From contig CBDCMO010000001.1 in the NCBI GenBank assembly GCA_965219125.1, forward strand, positions 310,001-374,000: a stretch of 64,000 nucleotides of DNA, written 5' to 3'. The position numbers were made by a program, and so were the translations under genes. The notes beneath the pieces are model-generated. The model was not told the origin of the DNA, did not search any database, and worked only from the letters and a program-made list of their open reading frames with translations. How positions within the stretch are numbered: the first letter of the stretch is position 1; every line of letters begins with the position of its first letter. Origin of the DNA: JBBSOK01 sp965219125. Lineage in GTDB: Bacteria; Bacteroidota; Bacteroidia; Flavobacteriales; Flavobacteriaceae. Shown piece by piece: positions 34,488 through 43,679 of this stretch.

Positions 34488-35960
34488 ATGGCGAAGAACC
34501 TAACAACCCGAAATGAAGATTATTCAAAATGGTATAATGAACTGGTAATTAAGGCAGATTTGGCCGAAAATTCAGGTGTTCGTGGCTGTATGGTTATAAA
34601 ACCGTATGGATATGCAATTTGGGAGAAAATGCAGGCAGAGTTGGATAGAATGTTCAAAGAGACTGGACATCAAAATGCATATTTTCCTTTATTCATTCCA
34701 AAATCCTATTTCAGCAAAGAGGCAAGCCACGTAGATGGTTTTGCAAAGGAATGTGCTGTTGTTACACATTACAGGTTGAAAGACGATGGTAAAGGTGGCA
34801 TCATGGTAGATCCCGACGCCAAACTTGAAGAAGAATTAATTGTAAGACCAACTTCTGAAACAATCATTTGGGACACCTATAGAAAATGGATCCAAAGTTA
34901 TCGCGATCTTCCTTTGCTTATTAACCAATGGGCAAATGTTGTTAGATGGGAAATGCGTACGCGTTTATTTTTAAGAACAACAGAATTTTTATGGCAAGAA
35001 GGCCACACAGCACACGCCACAAAAAATGAAGCATTAGCTGAAGCCGAGCAAATGATGAACGTTTATGCCGATTTTGTTGAAAATTATATGGCAGTACCAG
35101 TAATTAAGGGAACAAAAACCGAAAGCGAACGTTTTGCCGGAGCATTGGAAACTTACTGTATTGAGGCTTTGATGCAGGACGGCAAAGCTTTGCAGGCAGG
35201 AACTTCACACTTTTTAGGTCAGAACTTTGCGAAGGCCTTTGATGTTAAGTTTGCCGATAAAGATGGAACGTTGGATTATGTTTGGGCTACCTCTTGGGGA
35301 GTTTCAACAAGATTAATGGGAGCTTTAATAATGACGCATAGTGACGATAATGGATTGGTTCTTCCTCCAAAGCTTGCGCCGGACCAAGTTGTAATAGTGC
35401 CAATTTATCGCAGCGAAGAAGATTTTAAAAAGGTAAGTGATGTGGCCAATAATTTAATGTCAGAATTGCGTAAAAAAGGAATAAGAGTAAAATTTGATAA
35501 TCGCGATACGCAAAAACCGGGTTGGAAATTTAATGAATATGAATTAAAAGGTGTGCCAGTTCGTATTGCAATAGGATCGAAGGATGTTGAAAATGGTACT
35601 GTCGAATTGGCCAGAAGGGATACTCTTATAAAAGAATCGATTAACCGAAATAAAGCGGTTGAAAAGATTGAAAGCTTAATGACTGAAATTCAAGATAATC
35701 TGTACAATAAAGCCATTTCCCACAGAAAAGAAAATACAACTGAAGTTTCTAGCTACGACGAATTCAAAAAAGTACTAAGAGAGAAAGGTGGATTCATCCT
35801 TGCACATTGGGATGGAACATCTGCAACTGAGGAAAAAATTAAAAACGAAACAAAAGCAACAATAAGATGTATCCCTTTCAAAATTGAAAAAGTTGCGGGG
35901 AACTGTATGGTTACAGGCAATCCATCATCTCAAAGAGTAATATTTGCCAAGGCTTATTAA
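34488..35960 (+). CDS. proS: Prolyl-tRNA synthetase (short archaeal/eukaryotic-type)
   Basis: Class II synthetase charging tRNA-Pro. The 490-residue length and the start MAKNLTTRNEDYSKWYNELV are those of the ProRS form that lacks the bacterial INS editing domain, common in Bacteroidota. Class II motifs include IVRPTSETI (motif 2 region: RWEMRTRLFLRTTEFLWQEGH) and GALIMTHSDDNGLVLPPKL (motif 3). The anticodon-binding domain follows (VVIVPIYRSEE). The C-terminal domain is present (RCIPFKIEKVAGNCMVTG). Confidence 0.96.
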   Translation: MAKNLTTRNEDYSKWYNELVIKADLAENSGVRGCMVIKPYGYAIWEKMQAELDRMFKETGHQNAYFPLFIPKSYFSKEASHVDGFAKECAVVTHYRLKDDGKGGIMVDPDAKLEEELIVRPTSETIIWDTYRKWIQSYRDLPLLINQWANVVRWEMRTRLFLRTTEFLWQEGHTAHATKNEALAEAEQMMNVYADFVENYMAVPVIKGTKTESERFAGALETYCIEALMQDGKALQAGTSHFLGQNFAKAFDVKFADKDGTLDYVWATSWGVSTRLMGALIMTHSDDNGLVLPPKLAPDQVVIVPIYRSEEDFKKVSDVANNLMSELRKKGIRVKFDNRDTQKPGWKFNEYELKGVPVRIAIGSKDVENGTVELARRDTLIKESINRNKAVEKIESLMTEIQDNLYNKAISHRKENTTEVSSYDEFKKVLREKGGFILAHWDGTSATEEKIKNETKATIRCIPFKIEKVAGNCMVTGNPSSQRVIFAKAY

Positions 35961-35985
35961 TTTTTTGGAAAAAAGTTATTTTAGA

Positions 35986-36016
35986 TTTGTGACATTTAAA
36001 AATAGTTGTATTTTTG
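35986..36016 (+). promoter_or_regulatory. Promoter of the tRNA-Glu/rpsT unit
   Basis: TTTG at 35986-35989, a 19-nt spacer, then TATTTTTG at 36009-36016 is an exact match to the Bacteroidota housekeeping consensus. It precedes the tRNA by about 60 nt. Confidence 0.75.
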
Positions 36017-36076
36017 CACCCGCTTGAATAGCATAAGTGTAATATCGGTATTTAAGTACAATTTAAAATATAAATT

Positions 36077-36148
36077 GGTCCGTTCGTCTAGGGGTTAGGA
36101 CGCCAGGTTTTCATCCTGGTAACAGGGGTTCGATTCCCCTACGGACTA
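36077..36148 (+). tRNA. tRNA-Glu (anticodon UUC)
   Basis: A 72-nt cloverleaf. The acceptor arm GGTCCGT pairs with ACGGACT (one G-U at the end), the anticodon stem CCAGG/CCTGG surrounds a loop with TTC, and the T arm is AGGGGTTCGATTCCCCT. CCA is not encoded. It is followed 27 nt later by rpsT, so the two probably share the promoter at 35986. Confidence 0.97.
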
Positions 36149-36175
36149 CAAATAAGAGTTTAAAACAAAAGTAAA

Positions 36176-36427
36176 ATGGCAAATCATAAGTCAGCATTAA
36201 AGAGAATTAGAAGCAACGACGTTAAACGTTTACGTAACCGTTACCAATTTAAAACAGCTCGTAACGTAATGAAACGTTTCCAAGAATTAACGGATAAAAA
36301 GGAAGCAGAAAAAATGTATCCGGATGTAACTTCAATGATAGATAAGTTGGCAAAGAAAAATATTATTCACGATAATAAAGCTGCCAATTTAAAAAGTAAT
36401 ATGGCGAAATTTATTAACGCGCTATAG
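36176..36427 (+). CDS. rpsT: 30S ribosomal protein S20
   Basis: Small basic 16S-binding protein of 83 residues. The family pattern is MANHKSALKRIRSNDVKRLRN and a C-terminal helix ending in KNIIHDNKAANLKSNMAK. It sits downstream of tRNA-Glu and ends in an intrinsic terminator. Confidence 0.96.
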   Translation: MANHKSALKRIRSNDVKRLRNRYQFKTARNVMKRFQELTDKKEAEKMYPDVTSMIDKLAKKNIIHDNKAANLKSNMAKFINAL

Positions 36428-36447
36428 TACTTAACTTTTAAAAATTT

Positions 36448-36481
36448 AAAAACCCTTTTGGATTTGCCGAAAGGGTTTTTT
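36448..36481 (+). terminator. Terminator of rpsT
   Basis: An 11-bp stem (36448-36458 with 36470-36480, core AAACCCTTT) with an 11-nt loop is followed by T residues, 20 nt after the rpsT stop. Confidence 0.88.
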
Positions 36482-36581
36482 GCGTTTACGTTACATTAAA
36501 TAAATTGCGTAAAGATTAGTATTGCTTCGTAGAGAGAAAGGTTAATTTAAATTATGTTCAAATAATACTCCAATATTTTCG

Positions 36582-38063
36582 TTATAATTTCTGTCTTTTC
36601 AAACCTCTACCGCGCGGTTCGTTGCCTTCACGGAGAACAATTTTGGAATGGAGTAACTTCACAGCTTCTGCAGAATCTTTAACTTTCACTGCACTGCGCG
36701 CTAAGATTTCTGTTTCAAATTTGGATAAAACAGTTTCTCTAATATCCTTTATTTTCCAATTTGATTCTGTTTTATAGTTTTTTGTAATTTCCCTCGCTAA
36801 TAAAAGTGCATCTAACAATGCTTGGTTGGCGCCCTGTCCTTTAAATGGACTCATTGGGTGAGCCGCATCACCTATTAGGGTTATGGCGCCACCTCTTTCT
36901 AATAAAGTTTGATCTAATAATTTTCGATCATAAACGGGATATCCTGAAATTTGATTTTCTGATGTCGCTGATAAAATCTGTGGAATAGGATCGTGCCATG
37001 TACATCTTTTAATAGCTTCATCTTTAAGTGCAACCGCTCCTTTCAAACTCAAAACTTTCGCATCATTTTCCTCCATTGGAAAGCTAAGTTGCCACATTAT
37101 TGAAACTGAATCGTAAGGCATCATATATATACGCTCAAAGCCATTTACAGTTTGGAATACCGTCGCCAAATCAAGCAAAGAACTATCGAAACCTTCCAAA
37201 TTCTTTAATGGACAAATACCTAAAATAACAATACAACCCAGATATTGTAATGGAGTAACTTCATCGCCAATAAGTAACTTGCGGACAGTACTATATATTC
37301 CATCAGCTCCAACAACAAGATCCGCTTTTTCGGTTTTTAAATCTCCATCTACTTCGAAGCTTAATTCAAGAGTTTTATCTGTATTTTCTTTAACATTTAT
37401 TAGCTGATGTCCCCAATTTACGGCATTTGTTCCGCCAAGTTGTTCAATGAGTTCTAAACGTAAAGATTGTCTTGATATGTGAACATTTGAACGCTTTTTA
37501 GAATTTTTGTCAATAGGCTGCATCAATTTTCGCATTCCCCATTCTACTATTATTTCCCCATCTGTTTTATGTACTACGTGCCTAGTTGATGCTACGCCTT
37601 CCTTCAAAGTTAAAATACCGAGTCCTTCAATGGCTTTACTAGCTTGTTGCAATGTAAGACCATAACCTTGAGAGCGAGCATCAAAATTGCTGTCGCGTTC
37701 GTAAAGTGTAAAGGGAATTTCCCGATGCAAACAAGCTACGGCCAGAGCAACACCACCAATACCACCACCAATAATGGCCACGTGCGGAAACTTTTCTCTA
37801 TTTGCTTTTGGAGGTTTATCCGAAGCTATCAATCCCGATCCGCCACAATATAGGCAGGACAATTGATGATTTTTTGGTTTTATTGGTACAATTCCTTCAC
37901 GATTGGTATTTTCAAAATCAGCTAATTCCTGTTCGTACCGAAGTTTTGTTTTCTTCCGAAGTCGCTGTTTCTTTTTGCCAAGTCCGTCACATTCTTGGCA
38001 AATGGTCCAACTAGTTTTAATATTCTCCGATGTATTAGATATTTGGTTGCTTCCCTTGTACAA
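36582..38063 (-). CDS. FAD-dependent monooxygenase with N-terminal DnaJ-type zinc finger
   Basis: This 493-residue protein has two CxxCxGxG elements, CQECDGLG (Cys22/Cys25) and CLYCGGSG (Cys70/Cys73), as in the DnaJ zinc finger. They are separated by a basic coiled stretch. A group A flavin monooxygenase (PHBH/UbiH fold) follows: GGGIGGVALAVACLHR (FAD Rossmann, from residue 97), VVGADGIYSTVR, and IGDAAHPMSPFKGQGANQALLDALLL. The substrate is unknown; aromatic or polyketide-like compounds are usual. The zinc part may mediate protein binding. This fusion is uncommon. It has no close neighbour on the same strand. Confidence 0.85.
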   Translation of the reverse strand: MYKGSNQISNTSENIKTSWTICQECDGLGKKKQRLRKKTKLRYEQELADFENTNREGIVPIKPKNHQLSCLYCGGSGLIASDKPPKANREKFPHVAIIGGGIGGVALAVACLHREIPFTLYERDSNFDARSQGYGLTLQQASKAIEGLGILTLKEGVASTRHVVHKTDGEIIVEWGMRKLMQPIDKNSKKRSNVHISRQSLRLELIEQLGGTNAVNWGHQLINVKENTDKTLELSFEVDGDLKTEKADLVVGADGIYSTVRKLLIGDEVTPLQYLGCIVILGICPLKNLEGFDSSLLDLATVFQTVNGFERIYMMPYDSVSIMWQLSFPMEENDAKVLSLKGAVALKDEAIKRCTWHDPIPQILSATSENQISGYPVYDRKLLDQTLLERGGAITLIGDAAHPMSPFKGQGANQALLDALLLAREITKNYKTESNWKIKDIRETVLSKFETEILARSAVKVKDSAEAVKLLHSKIVLREGNEPRGRGLKRQKL

Positions 38064-38262
38064 TGTTTTGAAAATGTTTATTGATACTAAATAGTAATTT
38101 TGAAGTTAAATTAATGTAAGCATTTAATTCTTCGGATTACAATATTGAAAATAAAAAAAAAGTTGGTATAAATATGATAAATAACAATAGTTAATTGAAA
38201 GAATTTTTAGATGTATGGATAATTTGAAGAACTATTTCAATATTAATTTCAAAGATAATATT

Positions 38263-38718
38263 TTACTTTTTTCCAATCCCAGCAGGAACCAAATCAGAAT
38301 AATCGCCATCATTTCTAATAACGTCCCTAACAATTGACGAAGAAATATTTGAAACCTTGGGCGAGCAAACTAAAAACACGCTTTCAATGCCCGCGATGGC
38401 AAAATTTGTTTGTGCAATGGCTTGTTCGTAATTTAAATCTGCCGTATTTCGAAGACCTCGTAGAATAAATTTTGCGTTTTGATCTTTACAAAACTGAGCT
38501 GTCAAACCAATATAACTCATCACTTTGATGGTTGAATTACCGCTAAAAGTGTGTTCAATAAATTTAATTCGTTTTTCTAATTCGAACATATATTTTTTGT
38601 CGGCATTCACACCAATGGCAATAATGAGTTCATCAAAAAGAGGCAACCCACGGTTTATTATATCTACATGGCCCAATGTTATGGGATCAAAAGAACCTGG
38701 GAAAACTGCGCGGCGCAT
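38263..38718 (-). CDS. coaD: Phosphopantetheine adenylyltransferase
   Basis: Penultimate enzyme of coenzyme A synthesis. The N-terminus AVFPGSFDPITLGHVDII contains the TxGH nucleotidyltransferase motif, and the C-terminal region has ISSSIVRDVIRNDGDYS. The length of 151 residues is normal. It follows the ddl gene by two nucleotides, so they are cotranscribed. Confidence 0.96.
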   Translation of the reverse strand: MRRAVFPGSFDPITLGHVDIINRGLPLFDELIIAIGVNADKKYMFELEKRIKFIEHTFSGNSTIKVMSYIGLTAQFCKDQNAKFILRGLRNTADLNYEQAIAQTNFAIAGIESVFLVCSPKVSNISSSIVRDVIRNDGDYSDLVPAGIGKK

Positions 38719-38720
38719 AA

Positions 38721-39710
38721 TTATTTGTATTTAGAGTTTAGTGCTTCTTGTAACAAGATACTAAAAAATTGGGTAAGCGTCATACCAGCGTTGCGGGCTT
38801 GTTTTGGTATAATACTTTCTGACGATAAACCAGGGCACGTGTTTGTTTCAATAAAATAGGGCTTGCCATCTTGTATTATAAAATCTGTTCGGGTAACACC
38901 TTTCATATTTAAAATTCGATAAATCTGTTTCGCTTCAGCTTGTAACATTGCCGTTTCATCCTCAGTAATGCGGGCTGGCGTAATTTCCTCAGATTTTCCC
39001 AAATACTTGGCTTCATAATCAAAGAAGTCATTTTCTGTAACTATTTCAGTACAAGGTAAAGCAATAATTTCGCCCTCATTTATATAAACGCCAACAGATA
39101 TTTCTGGACCTTTTAAGCCCGTTTCAACAATTATTTCGGAATCTTCAACAAATGCTTTTTCAACAGCTGGTAGAAATTCTTCAACCGTATAAACTTTGCT
39201 CACGCCAAAACTCGAGCCGGCACGATTCGGTTTTACGAAACAAGGGAGACCAACTTTTGTTATAATCGACTCAACATCAATTTCATTTCCTTTATTAATA
39301 TAGTAAGAATTAGCGCACCGAATACCAAAGGTTTTTAAAACGGAAAGACAATCTCTTTTGTTAAAACTGAGGGCACTTTGATAATAATTTGTGCTAGTTT
39401 GTGGAATTCCCAAAAGTTCCCAATATGCTTGTAGTTTACCATCTTCGCCGGGCGTACCGTGAATTGTATTAAAAATTACATGGGGAATTATGTAGTTGTC
39501 ATCTATATTAAAACCAAAATCTGCTTTGTTTATCTCGTGTTTTTCGCCATTAACTTCAACACAAAACCAACCTTCTTTTAAAATGTGGTAGGCATACACA
39601 TTGTAAATTGATTTGTCAATAGAGTCACAAACAATTGCGCCACTGTTTAAACTTATTTGATATTCACTGGAATATCCACCCATAACAACAGCTACATTCT
39701 TTTTTGCCAT
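38721..39710 (-). CDS. ddl: D-alanine--D-alanine ligase
   Basis: ATP-grasp enzyme making the D-Ala-D-Ala of peptidoglycan. Motifs include VVMGGYSSEYQISLNSG at the start, GTPGEDGKLQAYWELLGIP, CFVKPNRAGSSFGVSKV, and the C-terminal FIETNTCPGLSSESIIPKQ. The length of 329 residues is normal. coaD follows in an operon; the divergent PASTA gene begins 184 nt away. Confidence 0.96.
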   Translation of the reverse strand: MAKKNVAVVMGGYSSEYQISLNSGAIVCDSIDKSIYNVYAYHILKEGWFCVEVNGEKHEINKADFGFNIDDNYIIPHVIFNTIHGTPGEDGKLQAYWELLGIPQTSTNYYQSALSFNKRDCLSVLKTFGIRCANSYYINKGNEIDVESIITKVGLPCFVKPNRAGSSFGVSKVYTVEEFLPAVEKAFVEDSEIIVETGLKGPEISVGVYINEGEIIALPCTEIVTENDFFDYEAKYLGKSEEITPARITEDETAMLQAEAKQIYRILNMKGVTRTDFIIQDGKPYFIETNTCPGLSSESIIPKQARNAGMTLTQFFSILLQEALNSKYK

Positions 39711-39894
39711 ACCTTTTGTAAATTAAATACGTTAAACAAATGTAACTAAAAATTGCAGCACTTTTTCTGAATTATAACTTGAACAAACCCTTTTGCCAAT
39801 TCATTTTATCTCAAGAACAAAACACTGAAAATTCAAAATTTAAAAGGAGTTACTAACCGAAGGTTTCCTATTTTTACCAATTAATTTAAATTAA

Positions 39895-40515
39895 ATGACA
39901 TTTATACAATTTATATTCACGAAGGCCTTTATAAAGCAATTGCTTTTGGCGCTTTTGGCTTTGGTTATTTTAGCATTTATAGTTTTATGGTGGTTGAGAT
40001 TTACGACAAACCATAACGAAAAAATACCCGTACCAAACCTCGCAAAAATGTCTTTAGATAAAGTTGAGGACGTACTTGATGATAGCGATCTGCGCTACGA
40101 AATATTAGATTCTGCAAATTATAATCCGGATTATCCGAAATATTCTGTAATCGAACAAATACCAAAACCGGGACATTTTGTTAAGGAAAACCGTAAAATT
40201 TATTTGTATTTGAATCCGTCCGGATATCGAAAAATTGCTGTGCCAGATGTTACTGGAAGAACAAGAAGACAAGCAGAACCAACGTTATTGGCAATGGGTT
40301 TTAAAATTGGAAAAGTAAGTTTTAGACCTCATATTAGCGATCAAGTTCTGGAAATGAGGTACAACGGTGAAAAACTGGATGTTGGTACTGAACTTCAAAA
40401 AACGTCTGTAATAGATTTAATAGTGGGTGATGGCTCTGAAAATAAACTTACAAATGAGCAAGACGAAGACACACAACCTGCACCAATAGAAACGGAAGAT
40501 GAAGGAGAATTTTAG
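39895..40515 (+). CDS. Membrane-anchored PASTA-domain protein
   Basis: This 206-residue protein has one N-terminal transmembrane helix (about residues 15-37). Two PASTA-like domains follow outside (PVPNLAKMSLDKVEDVLDD and AVPDVTGRTRRQAEPTLLA), which bind peptidoglycan precursors or muropeptides. The C-terminal tail is acidic. It overlaps rluD by 17 nt. Divergent pairing with ddl and the overlap with rluD is a common arrangement in Bacteroidota. A role in cell wall sensing is likely but unproven. Confidence 0.88.
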   Translation: MTFIQFIFTKAFIKQLLLALLALVILAFIVLWWLRFTTNHNEKIPVPNLAKMSLDKVEDVLDDSDLRYEILDSANYNPDYPKYSVIEQIPKPGHFVKENRKIYLYLNPSGYRKIAVPDVTGRTRRQAEPTLLAMGFKIGKVSFRPHISDQVLEMRYNGEKLDVGTELQKTSVIDLIVGDGSENKLTNEQDEDTQPAPIETEDEGEF

Positions 40516-41608
40516 CGAAAACGAAACGGAAGAAGAAGGAAGCGACGATCTTTATGAACATTTTAGATTTGTAGCCAACAAAGGCCAAAACCCATTACGG
40601 GTTGACAAATATTTAATGAATCTTATTGAAAAGGCTACTCGTAATAAAATTCAAAAAGCGGCGAAAGATGGTAATATCCACGTTAATGGGCAACCAGTAA
40701 AAAGCAACTATAAAGTAAAGGGTAACGACACGGTTACGGTTTTATTCGAACATCCACCATATGAATTTTTATTAGTTCCGGAAGATATTCCTTTGGATAT
40801 TGTTTATGAAGATGATGCCGTTTTGGTGGTTAACAAACCTCCCGGAATGGTTGTTCATCCCGGTCACGGAAATTATAGCGGCACGTTGATAAATGCGCTT
40901 ACTTTTCATTTTGAAAATTTGCCAACTTCAACAGCATTTATAAATCCTGATACAACTTCATCTAAAAATAATGAAGGAAGTTATCAAGGAAATGGCAATT
41001 ACCGTCCCGGTTTAGTACATAGAATAGATAAAGATACCAGCGGACTATTAGTTGTTGCGAAAACGGAAACAGCAATGACGCATCTTGCAAAACAATTCTT
41101 TAATAAAACTACCGAAAGAGAATACGTAGCGCTAGTTTGGGGAAATGTAGATGAAGAAAAAGGTACAGTTGAAGGTAATATTGGCAGACATCCAAAAAAT
41201 AGACTTCAAAATATGGTTTATGAGGATGATATAGAAGAAAAAGGAAAACCAGCTGTCACGCATTATCAAGTTTTGGAACGTTTTAATTATGTTACGTTAG
41301 TTTCCTGTAGGTTAGAAACCGGCAGAACGCATCAAATTAGGGTGCATATGAAATATATTGGGCACACACTTTTTAATGATGAACGCTACGGCGGCGATTT
41401 AATTTTGAAAGGAACAACCTTTAGCAAGTACAAGCAATTTGTAGATAACTGTTTCAAAATCTTACCAAGACAAGCCTTGCACGCACGCACATTAGGATTC
41501 ATTCACCCAATAACAGAAGAATTTATGCGCTTCGAATGCCCAATTCCGGCTGACATTGAAGAATGTTTGGAAAAATGGCGAAATTATGCCAAGTATGTAA
41601 CCGAATAA
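40499..41608 (+). CDS. rluD: RluD-family pseudouridine synthase
   Basis: Modifies uridines in 23S rRNA (RluD acts on helix 69). An S4 RNA-binding domain lies near residues 30-85 (VDKYLMNLIEKATRNKIQKA). The catalytic domain carries HRIDKDTSGLLVVAKT with the conserved Asp, and GRTHQIRVHMKYIGH. The length is 369 residues. The ATG is inside the end of the PASTA gene (17-nt overlap), so translational coupling is likely. An insert rich in Ser, Thr and Asn near residues 140-160 is unusual. Confidence 0.93.
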   Translation: MKENFSENETEEEGSDDLYEHFRFVANKGQNPLRVDKYLMNLIEKATRNKIQKAAKDGNIHVNGQPVKSNYKVKGNDTVTVLFEHPPYEFLLVPEDIPLDIVYEDDAVLVVNKPPGMVVHPGHGNYSGTLINALTFHFENLPTSTAFINPDTTSSKNNEGSYQGNGNYRPGLVHRIDKDTSGLLVVAKTETAMTHLAKQFFNKTTEREYVALVWGNVDEEKGTVEGNIGRHPKNRLQNMVYEDDIEEKGKPAVTHYQVLERFNYVTLVSCRLETGRTHQIRVHMKYIGHTLFNDERYGGDLILKGTTFSKYKQFVDNCFKILPRQALHARTLGFIHPITEEFMRFECPIPADIEECLEKWRNYAKYVTE

Positions 41609-41665
41609 AGCTTGATATTTGTTAGGTTGAAAGTAGTGGAAAAATATATTTTAACAGATATATAG

Positions 41666-41712
41666 AAAAAAATCACGAATACATTTAAAATGTATCCGTG
41701 ATTTTTTTTTTA
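41666..41712 (+). terminator. Terminator after rluD
   Basis: A long A/T-flanked stem (about 41666-41686 with 41689-41709, one mismatch, core ATCACG/CGTGAT) is followed by a run of T, 57 nt after rluD. Because it is symmetrical it may also serve the convergent gene at 41738. Confidence 0.85.
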
Positions 41713-41737
41713 AAATACTTAAAACAGAATTTCTAAG

Positions 41738-43504
41738 TTAATTTTTAATCCATTTACCCGTAAAACTTTGTTTTCCGTTGGAAATGGTTATAAAATAAAT
41801 TCCACTTTTAAATGTTGTAAAATTATATTCAACTTTTTCAGCTGCGGAAAGATCTCTTCTTTCAGAAAAAATAGTTTTCCCATTAATGCTATAAACTTTA
41901 ATTTCTGCATTCTGTAATTCTATTGGCAACGCAAAACTTACAATGCCAGTTGAAGGATTAGGACTAATATTTACTTGAAAACCTGAAGTAAAATCTTCAA
42001 CCCCTGCAATTGGTATTTCAGACAATAATCCATCGTGGCTATTACTACCTTTATAACCATTACGCTTAATTTTTGAAGCATCAAAAGGAACAGCAAGGTT
42101 ATATACGTTAACGTACGTGCTGTCAATACCAGAACCAAATGTTTGTGTGTACGAGTTTGCAGTAAGATCCATCATTCCATCATTATCAACATCTCCTATA
42201 ACAGCTCCATTTAAAAATGTAAAGCCACGTGGGCGTAAAGGAAATCCTGCAAGTTCGCCACTTCCATCCATTGAATAGGCATGAATGTAACCAAAACCAT
42301 CAGCGTCGGTTAAAACACTTGGAAATATAATATCCAACACATCATCATTATTAATATCAGCTATACTTAAAACGCCTTCCGTTCCTCCGTACTTATCGAT
42401 TGGAAAATTTGGAATATTACTACCGTCAGGAGTTAAACCATACACTGTTGGTAAATCTGTGCCATCGCTACTTGTATTTCTGTCCGACATAAATATTTCA
42501 TACGTACCATCTTCATCTATATCCAAAACGGTTGGTGGCGAATATGTCCATCCAGAAGTTGCAATTGGCCAGCCAGGATAATAGGAGCCGTCGTTACCAT
42601 TCAAAACATAAAAACCTGGCGTGTCACCGTGATTGCTCCCTATAATTTCAAGTGCATCATCATTGTTTAAATCGGCCAGAATTGGCGATTGATACGAGTA
42701 ATTTACTCCAGGATCAAAAACAGGAAAACCTGGCAAAATTGCACCTTGATTATCAAAAACATACATTCCGGCAGAAGAAGCAGCAATCACAATATCTTTA
42801 TTACCATCGCCATCAACATCTCCAATGGAAGGCGTAAATGCTGGCGTTGCACCAATGGTAGCTGGCCAGTTTGCACTTAATGGTGTGCCATCCATTTGTA
42901 AAACGTGAACTCTGCCAACGGTGCTAGTTACCCTTTCACCCGTAATTATTTCAAATGTTCCATTATCGTCCACATCTGCTATAGCAGGGGCATTTATCAT
43001 CCAATGGTTTTCAAAATTTAAGGGCCAATTTGGTAAATCTTCGCCTGCGCTATTCATTAAATAAACGCGGCCTGCGGCAGGTACACCGCCAGTATTTAAA
43101 GCAATTTCTGGCAATCCATCACCATCCATATCCAAAACCGCTGGTGGTAATATTATTGTTCCGCTAACTAGTTTAGACCACAAAAGCGTATTATCGCCTT
43201 TAATTGCATACAATGTGTGATTAATTCCATAAAGAATTTCGGGAACTCCATCGCCATCAAGATCTGCAAGGGTTACACCTCTCGTATTTTTAAAAGTTGG
43301 ATTTGCCGGTTGTCCGTACCGAAAAATTAAATCGTTCACTAAGCGGTTTGGGTTGTTATAATAATCTGAAGGAAGCATTACATCTTCAACCGAGATGTTA
43401 CCATCTTCATTTATAGAGGCTTTCTTTCCCATATTTTCCTGTGCATTTACAGCTACGTTAAATAAAAGAGAAAGTGAAAAAATTTGAAGTAGTTTGATTG
43501 TCAT
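41738..43504 (-). CDS. FG-GAP/VCBS-repeat T9SS secreted protein
   Basis: This 588-residue protein has a signal peptide ending in NVAVNAQ. It then has about seven FG-GAP-type repeats with calcium-binding DxDxDG motifs (LADLDGDGVPEILYG, VDGDGNKDIVIAA, DIDEDGTYEIFMS), forming a probable beta-propeller. The final 80 residues (ISPNPSTGIVSFALP to the end) are a T9SS type A sorting domain. It is a cell surface or secreted protein, function unknown. It lies convergent to rluD. Confidence 0.9.
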   Translation of the reverse strand: MTIKLLQIFSLSLLFNVAVNAQENMGKKASINEDGNISVEDVMLPSDYYNNPNRLVNDLIFRYGQPANPTFKNTRGVTLADLDGDGVPEILYGINHTLYAIKGDNTLLWSKLVSGTIILPPAVLDMDGDGLPEIALNTGGVPAAGRVYLMNSAGEDLPNWPLNFENHWMINAPAIADVDDNGTFEIITGERVTSTVGRVHVLQMDGTPLSANWPATIGATPAFTPSIGDVDGDGNKDIVIAASSAGMYVFDNQGAILPGFPVFDPGVNYSYQSPILADLNNDDALEIIGSNHGDTPGFYVLNGNDGSYYPGWPIATSGWTYSPPTVLDIDEDGTYEIFMSDRNTSSDGTDLPTVYGLTPDGSNIPNFPIDKYGGTEGVLSIADINNDDVLDIIFPSVLTDADGFGYIHAYSMDGSGELAGFPLRPRGFTFLNGAVIGDVDNDGMMDLTANSYTQTFGSGIDSTYVNVYNLAVPFDASKIKRNGYKGSNSHDGLLSEIPIAGVEDFTSGFQVNISPNPSTGIVSFALPIELQNAEIKVYSINGKTIFSERRDLSAAEKVEYNFTTFKSGIYFITISNGKQSFTGKWIKN

Positions 43505-43653
43505 AGTTTCATTATTTTTAGATTGGAAGTTAAATGTAAGGATTTAATTTTAAATGAATTATTTGATTGAATATGCAATTTTAAAATTTTTTGTTAATTT
43601 AAAAATGAAATGAGAATTATCCAAACCTATTTTATTGCCAAACAAATTCTCGT

Positions 43654-43661
43654 TATTTTTG
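43654..43661 (+). promoter_or_regulatory. -7 element upstream of yaaA
   Basis: TATTTTTG at 43654-43661 matches the Bacteroidota -7 box, with TTG at 43635-43637 as a possible -33 element 16 nt upstream. It implies a leader of about 12 nt before the yaaA ATG and shows that the TTG at 43635 is not a start codon. Confidence 0.5.
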
Positions 43662-43679
43662 GTAAAAAACAGAGGAAGA

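Noticed and set aside
43635..43679. TTG start for yaaA
   Set aside because: It sits in a promoter -33 position; the ATG at 43680 has the family N-terminus MKLVLSPAKTLDY and a purine-rich site upstream.
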